From: Bryobacterales bacterium
GTDB lineage: Bacteria > Acidobacteriota > Terriglobia > Bryobacterales > Bryobacteraceae
Reading direction: 5' to 3'
Length of the DNA: 6,040 bases
Assembly: GCA_003132905.1 (NCBI GenBank)
Contig: PKZC01000197.1
Coordinates: 10,330-16,369, forward strand
How positions within the stretch are numbered: the first letter of the stretch is position 1; each line of letters opens with the position of its first letter. This document shows positions 1 through 5,373 of this stretch, in pieces. The notes beneath the pieces are model-generated. The model made no database searches. It was not told the origin of the DNA and saw only the letters and a list, made by a program, of their open reading frames with translations. The position numbers and the translations under genes were made by a program.

Positions 1-697
1 CAAAATTCCTGCCGTCCGGGTGATATTCGGGGCCGCGCGTGAAGCCCATTCCATAAACGCGATAACTGAAATCCCGGTCGTTGCCGCCGCCGTAGCGAAA
101 ATTAACGAACCCCTGCTCGACGTTGCCCCCGCCTGCGGACACCTGCATTCCTTGTGTGTATTTGGCGTCCTTGGTGATGATGTTGATTACACCATTCACG
201 GCGTTAGGTCCCCAGATGGTGCCGCCCGGCCCACGGATCACTTCGATCCGGTCGATGTCATCCATGTTGGTGTTTTGCACGTCCCAGTTAGTGCCGGCGA
301 AAAGCGGTGTGTAAACCGTGCGTCCGTCAATCAGCACCAGAACGGAACGCGTAAGGTCGGATCCGAAGCCGCGAATTCCAATCGACCAGTTGTTGCCGTC
401 AATGCGGGCCACCTCCACGCCGGGCGCAAGCCGCAGCGCCTCCGGTATAGTGGTGACGCCCGAACGCCGGATGTCTTCGCCCGTGATGACAAAGATTGCC
501 GCCGCCGTTTGCGACACCTTGGTCGGCTCTTTGGACGGAGTGGTTACTTCTATTTGAGAGAGCTGTTCGAGGCTCAGTTGTTTGAGCGCCGCCGGACCCG
601 ATTGTCCGGAAGGGTCGGGCTGTGGCTCATCGCCCCGGGCTGTGTGGGCCCAGAAAACAAGCAGCAACGAAGCGAAGATGCAAATGTAGCGAGCCAT
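1..697 (-). CDS. TonB-dependent outer-membrane receptor, N-terminal part (cut by window edge)
   Basis: This is the first 232 codons of a TonB-dependent receptor, an outer-membrane barrel that imports a ligand using TonB/ExbBD energy. The ATG at 697-695 opens a Sec signal peptide (residues 1-22, hydrophobic core IFASLLLVFW, probable cleavage after TARG). The plug domain follows at about residues 40-178, with LSLEQLSQIEV, AAIFVITGEDIRRSG (66-80), IPEALRLAPGVEV, IRGFG (108-112), VLIDGRTVYTPLF (121-133), IEVIRGPGGTIWGPNAVNGV (151-170) and INIITKDA. These are classic PF07715 plug motifs of the BtuB/CirA-like class. The first barrel strands begin near residue 184. No good Shine-Dalgarno sequence precedes the ATG, but the signal peptide supports this start. 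The substrate cannot be read from the plug. The barrel lies beyond base 1. Confidence 0.93.
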   Translation of the reverse strand, partial: MARYICIFASLLLVFWAHTARGDEPQPDPSGQSGPAALKQLSLEQLSQIEVTTPSKEPTKVSQTAAAIFVITGEDIRRSGVTTIPEALRLAPGVEVARIDGNNWSIGIRGFGSDLTRSVLVLIDGRTVYTPLFAGTNWDVQNTNMDDIDRIEVIRGPGGTIWGPNAVNGVINIITKDAKYTQGMQVSAGGGNVEQGFVNFRYGGGNDRDFSYRVYGMGFTRGPEYHPDGRNF

Positions 698-865
698 CGA
701 GAGTCTAGTTTTTATCGGCCGAAAGTCCGAAGAAAACCAGGATCAGGTCCCAGCGGCCCTTAATCTATGAGACATTGCCAATCTTAGTGGACTCCCCATC
801 GCGCGCTTTGTTTCATGCAAGGACAACCATAGCGCTTGAGTAATCCATAGTGCATATTTTGGTAA
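698..865. other. Intergenic region upstream of the TonB-dependent receptor
   Basis: These 168 bases lie between the stop of the zinc-ribbon membrane gene and the receptor start, both on the minus strand. They should hold the receptor promoter. I found no convincing -35/-10 pair, no strong ribosome-binding site and no clear hairpin followed by a T-run. The sequence is more AT-rich next to the zinc-ribbon stop (about 840-870). Small open frames crossing this stretch carry no recognisable protein signature. Confidence 0.5.
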
Positions 866-1348
866 TTATGATTCGGCCTTCCAGGGCGTCTGACCAGCCA
901 GCGCGATGGAAAAGCCCCAGATTACCAGGGCGGCGAAGCTTGCAAGGGCGAGGCCTGCATTCGTGAAGTACCAGGCTGAGGGATTGAGCGTCACGGCCAC
1001 ATCCAGCAGCATGTTGGCGGTAAATAGCGCCGCCACCAGCGCCACCAAGCCAAATCGCAATGCACCGGCTGCCAGCGCCGCGTACAGAATGATTTGCGTG
1101 GGCCATTCAATGGCTGGCCGCTCTGGCGGATGAAATACCGGCGCCCCAGGAAGGAAGCGGCCCTCACCGAGCGAACCGGAGGAAGAACGAAGCCGCGAGT
1201 GGGACGGAGTGCGAGCCGGAGTAGGAGTGGGGGAGGGAGTGGCGAAAGTCTGCGTCGCAAGCGGCGCGTTGCCGTGGAGCGCTGCACCACACGACAGGCA
1301 GAAGCGGCTAGAATCCGGAACGTCTTTCGCGCACGTGCGACAGGTCAA
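866..1348 (-). CDS. Zinc-ribbon membrane protein, TTG start
   Basis: This encodes a 160-residue hypothetical protein with an N-terminal zinc ribbon (Cys3, Cys6, Cys17, Cys20; CxxC-10-CxxC, the second as CLSCGAAL). A Pro/Thr/Ser-rich linker follows at about 37-60 (TPSPTPTPARTPS). The C-terminal half is hydrophobic, with probable membrane segments at about 86-118 and 131-152. It is probably an inner-membrane protein with a cytoplasmic zinc-binding head; its role is unknown. The start is TTG at 1348-1346. It is chosen because GGAG stands five bases upstream and the first ribbon cysteine follows at once. The gene begins 15 bases after the FmdB-type stop, so the two are very likely cotranscribed. 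Zinc ribbons of this type are common, and nothing here identifies a partner. Confidence 0.8.
   Translation of the reverse strand: MTCRTCAKDVPDSSRFCLSCGAALHGNAPLATQTFATPSPTPTPARTPSHSRLRSSSGSLGEGRFLPGAPVFHPPERPAIEWPTQIILYAALAAGALRFGLVALVAALFTANMLLDVAVTLNPSAWYFTNAGLALASFAALVIWGFSIALAGQTPWKAES
1218..1242 (+). repeat. G-rich low-complexity tract encoding a Pro/Thr linker
   Basis: The plus strand carries repeated GGAG/GTGG units with a GGGGG-A-GGG core. On the minus strand this encodes the Thr/Pro-rich linker between the zinc ribbon and the membrane part of the 866-1348 protein. The simplest reading is a codon-repeat linker. The G-rich strand is the template strand of that gene. Confidence 0.5.
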
Positions 1349-1363
1349 GGGGACTCCGTTGAG

Positions 1364-1606
1364 CTAGTCGTCGTGATGATTGATGGCTTCCTGATCGGCA
1401 ATTGCTTTGTCGCGCGCCACTTTGACGTTCCCGCGGCGGGCGGAATTGATATTGTTCTGCCGGATGCTGGCGGAATCGACGGCGAACATCGAAATCAACT
1501 GCTCTAACTTGTGGCCCTGGCAAGCGGGACAAGTGGGCTCGTTTTTCAAAATGAGCGCTTCGAACTGCTCCCCGCAATCGAGGCATTTAAAGTCGTACAA
1601 GGGCAT
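1364..1606 (-). CDS. FmdB family zinc-ribbon protein
   Basis: This 80-residue protein opens MPLYDFKCLDCGEQFE, the hallmark of the FmdB/Zn-ribbon_8 family (usually MPLYEYxCxxCGxxFE). The metal ligands are Cys8, Cys11, Cys26 and Cys29, the last two as CPAC. The family is named after a putative regulator of formamidase expression, but most members have no proven function and are taken as small zinc-binding regulatory or accessory proteins. Residues 40-80 are polar and ill-defined, as is usual for the family. The start is firm: AAAGGAG lies about six bases before the ATG at 1606-1604. It is the first gene of a probable two-gene unit with the zinc-ribbon membrane protein, whose TTG start lies in the same frame just past this TAG. 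Confidence 0.9.
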   Translation of the reverse strand: MPLYDFKCLDCGEQFEALILKNEPTCPACQGHKLEQLISMFAVDSASIRQNNINSARRGNVKVARDKAIADQEAINHHDD

Positions 1607-1654
1607 GCGAGTCTCCTTTCAGGCCACATCTATTATGCTAACCTCAAGATCCTT
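1607..1654. promoter_or_regulatory. Short divergent intergenic region with candidate -10 elements
   Basis: Only 48 bases separate the FmdB-type start (minus) from the PEP mutase-like start (plus), so both promoters must lie here or overlap the coding ends. The AT-rich core TATTATGCTA (1631-1640) can be read as TATTAT on the plus strand and CATAAT on the minus strand. For the minus strand, TAGCCA lies 18 bases upstream of CATAAT, inside the plus gene's first codons. The minus-strand Shine-Dalgarno sequence is also here. No plus-strand -35 was seen. Confidence 0.35.
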
Positions 1655-2497
1655 ATGGCTACCACTGATTTTACGGCGCGCCGCGCAGCGTTCCGCAAGC
1701 TTCATGAGAGCGGATGTTTTGTCATCCCCAATCCGTGGGACGTGGGGACGGCTCGCTATCTCCGGCATCTCGGGTTTCAGGCGCTGGCCACCACCAGCGC
1801 GGGTTTGGCTTTTTCGCGCGGATTGCCCGATTCTGACTGGGCAGTGCCGCGCGACGCCGTGCTCAGCCACATTGCTGAGATCGTAGCTTCCGTGGATTTG
1901 CCGGTGAATGCCGATTTCGAATCGGGCTACGCGCACGATCCGGAAGGCGTTGCCGCTAGCGTTGGTTTGTGTGTCGAGACCGGCGTCGCGGGCCTATCCA
2001 TTGAGGATTCCACAGGCGACCGTTCCAAGCCGCTGTTCGATTTGCCGGATGCTGTGGAGCGCATGAAGGCCGCGCGCGCGGCTATTGGCCAATCCGGCGT
2101 GCTGCTCATTGGACGCGCGGAGTGCTTCCTGGTGGGCCATGCCGATCCGTTGAAGGAATCTATTCGGCGGCTGCAGGCTTATGCGGAAGCGGGCGCGGAC
2201 ATGCTCTACGCTCCGGGCCTTCGCACGCGCGCAGATATTCAAGCCACCGTCTCGGCCGTGAGTCCGAAGCCGGTTAATGTGCTGATGAGTGCCAACACGG
2301 GGCTCAAAGTTTCGGATCTCGCCGCGATGGGTGTTCGCCGGGTCAGCGTTGGCAGCTCGATGGCGCGCGCGGCATGGGGTGGTTTCATCCGTGCGGCCAA
2401 GGAGATTAAAGAGCAGGGAAGCTTTACGGCCTTCGACGATTGTGCTCCGTTTCCCGAACTGAATGGGTTCTTCCGCGAAGATTTCAAGAACCGCTAG
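1655..2497 (+). CDS. Isocitrate lyase/PEP mutase superfamily protein
   Basis: This 280-residue protein is a TIM-barrel member of the PEP mutase/2-methylisocitrate lyase superfamily (PF13714 type), whose members make or break C-C or P-C bonds in 2-oxo acid derivatives with Mg2+. Motifs in order are FRKLHESGCFVIPNPWDVGT (13-32), ATTSAGLAFSRG (45-56), the metal-binding segment NADFESGYA (85-93), GLSIEDST (113-120), IGRAECFL (152-159), PVNVLM (206-211) and GVRRVSVGSSMARAAWGGF (226-244). The KRCGH loop that carries the catalytic cysteine of true methylisocitrate and isocitrate lyases is absent; the segment after IEDS reads TGDRSKPLFD. The substrate is therefore unknown, and prpB or aceA should not be assigned. 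The frame is open back to 1511, but homology begins at RRAAFRKLH, so the ATG at 1655 is preferred. No strong Shine-Dalgarno sequence precedes it. Confidence 0.9.
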   Translation: MATTDFTARRAAFRKLHESGCFVIPNPWDVGTARYLRHLGFQALATTSAGLAFSRGLPDSDWAVPRDAVLSHIAEIVASVDLPVNADFESGYAHDPEGVAASVGLCVETGVAGLSIEDSTGDRSKPLFDLPDAVERMKAARAAIGQSGVLLIGRAECFLVGHADPLKESIRRLQAYAEAGADMLYAPGLRTRADIQATVSAVSPKPVNVLMSANTGLKVSDLAAMGVRRVSVGSSMARAAWGGFIRAAKEIKEQGSFTAFDDCAPFPELNGFFREDFKNR

Positions 2498-2515
2498 CGT
2501 CCTGCACGCCAGCGG
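2491..2515 (-). terminator. Hairpin over the convergent stop codons, possible terminator
   Basis: CCGCT (2491-2495) pairs with AGCGG (2511-2515), and GCGT (2497-2500) pairs with ACGC (2506-2509), around a five-base loop. The single internal mismatch is A/C in plus-strand RNA but a U-G wobble in minus-strand RNA, so the minus transcript can form an uninterrupted 10-bp stem. It is followed there by a moderately U-rich tail (UUCUUGAAAU). It therefore fits best as a terminator of the phosphatase gene, with a weaker effect on the opposing gene. The U-tract is imperfect, and the stem overlaps the last codons of both genes. Confidence 0.45.
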
Positions 2516-3426
2516 CGGCCTAATGCGGGAATGATTGCGCCCCCGATATTTGCGAGCTTCGCATCGGGAAATGGCGCGCGTTCCCCACGGATCAGCGCGC
2601 TCGCAAATCGTCCGAACGCGTGCAGCTTTTCTCGCATCGAGAATTTCAGCCGGCGGCCATTGGCGCGAATCACCAGCACAGTGACATCGTCTTCTGACAA
2701 ATTCTCCGGATAGCGCCTCTCGATTTCACCCAGCAGCGTCTCGATCATTTTTTGCGGATCGACATCGCCGAGCACGCGCACGACCCGCAACAGCCCGTCT
2801 TCACCCAGCATCTCGCCATCGGCATCGCGCGATTCGATGAGCGCGTCGGTGAAACTCAGCAGGCAATCGCCCGGTTGCAGCTCGATGTCGAATTGCTCGT
2901 ACTCAGCGGCGTCGAAAAGACCGAGCGGAATATTGCTGGGCGTCGATCGCGAGCCCGTTTCCTGTCCTCCTAGAAAATCCCACTGACGCTCGGCGGCGCG
3001 GTACAGCAACGGCCGCGGATGGCCGGCATTGCAAACCGTAAGCCGGCGGCTTGGTTCGAAAAACGTGGTGACGATGGCAGTGGCAAAAGCGCCGGTGCGC
3101 GGCAACGCGGCGAACTGCTGGTTCAGCAAGCGGACGAATTCGGTTTGATCGAGCCTGTTTACGAAACGACGCATCAGCGTGCGCAGATCGGCGGCAGTGG
3201 CTGCGACAGTTTGCCCGTGTCCCGCGACGTCGGCCAGCAGCAGTCTGCTGATGCGGCCGGTAGCGCAGCTCGAAGCGTAGTAAACGTCCCCGCCGGCGTG
3301 CGCCTGGCCGAAGGGCTTGCTATACACCCAAGTATCCAGGCCCCCGAATTCCACGCAGCGCGAAGTGAGCTGGCTGCCGCCCCATACTTCCATGCACTGC
3401 ATCTGTTGCGCCGGTTGATCGGGCAT
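2494..3426 (-). CDS. Stand-alone PP2C/SpoIIE-type serine/threonine phosphatase
   Basis: This 310-residue cytoplasmic protein has the PP2C-like fold of RsbU/SpoIIE phosphatases, which remove phosphate from Ser/Thr, often on anti-sigma-factor antagonists. Metal-binding motifs are present: AGGD (44-47), LLADVAGHG (63-71), VCNAGHPRPLL (131-141), LSFTDALIE (190-198) and SEDDVTVLVI (244-253). The acidic residues Asp47, Asp66, Asp194 and Asp247 suggest an active enzyme. There is no signal peptide, membrane segment or N-terminal PAS, GAF or receiver domain, so the signal it answers is not visible. A basic tail of about 55 residues follows the catalytic core. The ATG at 3426 has only a close, poor AGGA; Met9 or Met12 are possible alternatives. 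No anti-sigma or STAS partner lies in the window. Its stop shares CTAG with the convergent PEP mutase-like gene. Confidence 0.9.
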   Translation of the reverse strand: MPDQPAQQMQCMEVWGGSQLTSRCVEFGGLDTWVYSKPFGQAHAGGDVYYASSCATGRISRLLLADVAGHGQTVAATAADLRTLMRRFVNRLDQTEFVRLLNQQFAALPRTGAFATAIVTTFFEPSRRLTVCNAGHPRPLLYRAAERQWDFLGGQETGSRSTPSNIPLGLFDAAEYEQFDIELQPGDCLLSFTDALIESRDADGEMLGEDGLLRVVRVLGDVDPQKMIETLLGEIERRYPENLSEDDVTVLVIRANGRRLKFSMREKLHAFGRFASALIRGERAPFPDAKLANIGGAIIPALGRRWRAGR

Positions 3427-3480
3427 TTCCTATCCATTGTATGTGCGAACCCGGCAAGAGTATGCTGGAAGCGCAAAACT
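3427..3480. promoter_or_regulatory. Divergent intergenic region between phosphatase and tandem hydrolase
   Basis: These 54 bases separate two divergent starts and should carry promoters for both. TTGTAT (3437-3442) and TATGCT (3461-3466) lie 18 bases apart on the plus strand. The predicted transcript start would then fall a few bases before the ATG at 3481, downstream of the GGAAG (3467-3471) that otherwise looks like its ribosome-binding site. The two readings conflict, so neither is firm. Confidence 0.3.
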
Positions 3481-5355
3481 ATGCACGACGACAACTCGAA
3501 CGGGTTAACGCGGCGCGATCTGGCGACACTGGCTGCGGCGGCGGTCGCCATTGCTCCTAGGAAAATGACGGGACAAATAGCACCCCAGGCAAATCCTGGC
3601 CCGCCGCTCGACATCGCAGATTGGAGCTACCACTGGATCGGCGTCGAGCACGCCACGCTGGCCCGCGGAACCATGTGCAACGGGATGCAGATGTATGTGG
3701 AACATTGGATCCCGCGCGAAGTTCGCCATCCTTATCCCGTGGTGCTGATTCACGGCGGGTATGGGCAAGGTTCAGATTGGATCAGCACGCCGGACGGACA
3801 GCGCGGCTGGGCAACGCTGCTTCTTGAGCAGGGCTACAAAGTATACGTGCTCGACCGGCCTGGGCAGGGGCGCAATCCCTATCATCCGTGGGTGCACGGC
3901 TACTTTGACAAGGAAGCTCCGACCTTTGAAGAAGTCGCAAAGGCCATTCGCGTCGATGCAAACGATCCAGCGGTCGCCCAGATCGTCGCATCCATGGGTC
4001 AGCCAATGGCGAACAATCCGCTGACACAGAATGTGTGGCGGTCGCGCGGCGCGATGCTGCTCGATGAGATCGGTCCCGCAATCCTGATCACGCATGGCGA
4101 CGGCCTCGGATTCGCAGCGGTAACAGCGCAGGAGCGACCGGAGCTGGTGAAAGGCATCGTGGCGCTGGAGCCCGGAAAAATGCAGCTCCCGCAACTCGCA
4201 AATATTCCCATGTCGATCTTCGCGACGGAGAAAAACGATCGCGAGTCGCTGGAGCCAGTGCTGCGCTGGATGGATGCGTCGATCGTCAAGGACGCGTCCG
4301 CAGCCAACCCGGATCCGAATCCTAATCGTGACAACACCGCCGTCAAACTCGCCGATCAAGGCTGCTTCTGGATCGGCGTGCAGCGCAAGAAGATGACGTA
4401 CGGCACTATCGCGATGGGCCAGCAGTATGTGCAATACATGATCCCGGCCGAGAAGCGTTATCCCTATCCCGTAATCATGGTGCACGGCGGTGGTGGACAG
4501 GGCTGCCACATGATGGGTATCGGTGGGCGGCCCGGTTGGGTGCATTATTTTGTGCAGGCCGGCTACAGCGTGTATTGGTTGGATCGGCCCAGTTACGGCC
4601 GTTCGCCCTATCATCCAGACGCGCTGGGCCCCAGTCATTTGCCGAATGTTCCGCCGTACGAAGGCTTGGTGCAAACGCCAGTGGTGTTCAACACGGCGCA
4701 GTGGCCCGGCCCTGGAGGAATGGACGATCCGCTGATCGATCAGTTCATGGCGAATGAATCGGGTAACGTGATGGACGAAGCGTTCCATAGCGATCTGGCG
4801 TGGCGCGGGGGCGTGGAACTGGTGGATCGGATCGGTCCCTGTATTTTGCTGACCCACGCATTCGGTGGATTTTTCGCATGGGGCGTGGCGGACCGCCGGC
4901 CAAATCTGGTGAAGGGAATTTTCTGCATGGAGATCAATGGCAATCCGTTCGCGGCGCAACTGAAGTGGGGTTTGACTGCGAACCCGATGACTTACGATCC
5001 GCCGGTTACCGATCCATCGCAGTTTCAATTAGTGGATCACCCGCTGCCGCCCGACTCGCCGCGTCCTTTGATCGCCTCCTATAAACTGCAGGCAGAACCT
5101 GCGCGGAAGTGGAAAAACTTGCGCGGCATTCCCATCGGATGGCTCACCAGCGAATTCGGCGGCGGCGGATCGCCGATATCCAACGTCGAGTTTCTGAAGC
5201 AGGTGGGATGTTCGGCGGAAATGGTGCGGCTCCGCGATTACGGCATTGTCGGCAACGGCAATCTGATGCTGTTGGAAAAAAACAACCACGAGGTCTTCGG
5301 GGTGGTGCGCGATTGGCTAGACCGGAAAGTCTCGCCCAGCCCAAAATCAAGGTGA
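3481..5355 (+). CDS. Tat-exported tandem alpha/beta-hydrolase, esterase 713-like, apparently lacking catalytic residues
   Basis: This 624-residue protein begins with a twin-arginine signal (LTRRDLATLAAAAVAIA, residues 9-25), so it is probably exported folded. Two alpha/beta-hydrolase units follow, at about 46-270 and 288-616. Each repeats WIGV, a Y/V-rich strand ending in IP, PYPVV/PYPVI leading to an HGG oxyanion-type turn (91-93, 335-337), LDRPxxGR, GPxIL(I/L)TH and LVKGI. The arrangement resembles esterase 713 from Alcaligenes, with its SHSQSG nucleophile elbow, VEPG acid and HGNSHMMM histidine. Here the elbow reads THGDG (Gly206 for Ser) in unit 1 and THAFGG (Ala460 for Ser) in unit 2. 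The histidine motif reads GNGNLMLLEKNN (Asn594 for His). Glu230 and Glu484 are kept. Unit 1 is about 95 residues shorter and lacks the histidine segment. A non-catalytic or altered role is inferred. The ATG at 3481 has GGAAG nine bases upstream; the frame is open further back, but only as antisense to the phosphatase. Confidence 0.88.
   Translation: MHDDNSNGLTRRDLATLAAAAVAIAPRKMTGQIAPQANPGPPLDIADWSYHWIGVEHATLARGTMCNGMQMYVEHWIPREVRHPYPVVLIHGGYGQGSDWISTPDGQRGWATLLLEQGYKVYVLDRPGQGRNPYHPWVHGYFDKEAPTFEEVAKAIRVDANDPAVAQIVASMGQPMANNPLTQNVWRSRGAMLLDEIGPAILITHGDGLGFAAVTAQERPELVKGIVALEPGKMQLPQLANIPMSIFATEKNDRESLEPVLRWMDASIVKDASAANPDPNPNRDNTAVKLADQGCFWIGVQRKKMTYGTIAMGQQYVQYMIPAEKRYPYPVIMVHGGGGQGCHMMGIGGRPGWVHYFVQAGYSVYWLDRPSYGRSPYHPDALGPSHLPNVPPYEGLVQTPVVFNTAQWPGPGGMDDPLIDQFMANESGNVMDEAFHSDLAWRGGVELVDRIGPCILLTHAFGGFFAWGVADRRPNLVKGIFCMEINGNPFAAQLKWGLTANPMTYDPPVTDPSQFQLVDHPLPPDSPRPLIASYKLQAEPARKWKNLRGIPIGWLTSEFGGGGSPISNVEFLKQVGCSAEMVRLRDYGIVGNGNLMLLEKNNHEVFGVVRDWLDRKVSPSPKSR
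3616..5328 (+). repeat. Internal tandem domain duplication in the exported hydrolase
   Basis: Unit 1 is encoded at about 3616-4290 and unit 2 at about 4342-5328. Matching landmarks, as residues, are WIGV 52-55 and 297-300, HGG 91-93 and 335-337, LDRP 124-127 and 367-370, GPxIL 198-202 and 452-456, LVKGI 222-226 and 476-480, and EKND/EKNN 250-253 and 599-602. The two copies are well diverged, which implies an old duplication. A linker rich in Asp, Asn and Pro (about 271-286) joins them. Confidence 0.8.
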
Positions 5356-5361
5356 AGGGTA

Positions 5362-5367
5362 TATAAT
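5362..5367 (+). promoter_or_regulatory. Perfect TATAAT -10 box six bases before a start codon
   Basis: TATAAT lies in the 18-base gap between the hydrolase stop and the next gene's ATG at 5374. Initiation six to seven bases downstream would begin at or next to that ATG, giving a leaderless mRNA. No good -35 hexamer is visible at 16-18 bases upstream. GAAGGG (5354-5359) could be a Shine-Dalgarno sequence, but at about 14 bases from the ATG it is too far for normal use. Confidence 0.45.
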
Positions 5368-5373
5368 CGCGCG

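Noticed and set aside
20..763. A 247-codon plus-strand open frame opposite the TonB-dependent receptor
   Set aside because: No recognisable motifs. The minus strand encodes an unmistakable signal peptide and plug domain over the same bases.
815..860. Direct repeat of CTATGG on the minus strand in the gap before the receptor gene
   Set aside because: Two copies of a six-base word in 168 bases, without symmetry or further copies, is too weak to call an operator.
1218..1242. G-rich tract as a functional G-quadruplex
   Set aside because: The G-runs are irregular and mostly two long, and the tract is fully explained by the Pro/Thr linker codons of the minus-strand gene.
1511..1654. N-terminal extension of the PEP mutase-like frame by 48 codons
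   Set aside because: It runs antisense across the start of the FmdB-type gene and precedes the family homology, which begins at RRAAFRKLH.
3437..3466. TTGTAT-18-TATGCT as a firm sigma-70 promoter for the tandem hydrolase
   Set aside because: The implied transcript start would leave out the GGAAG ribosome-binding site next to the -10, so it is kept only as a low-confidence note within the intergenic entry.
3019..3480. N-terminal extension of the tandem hydrolase frame by 154 codons
   Set aside because: It lies almost entirely opposite the phosphatase coding sequence and shows no protein features. The Tat signal just after the ATG at 3481 marks the real start.
3772..5028. A 418-codon open frame on the minus strand, opposite the tandem hydrolase
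   Set aside because: Its translation is rich in His and Arg with no domain motifs. It lies wholly opposite a gene with clear repeated hydrolase motifs, so it is best explained by codon bias on the coding strand.
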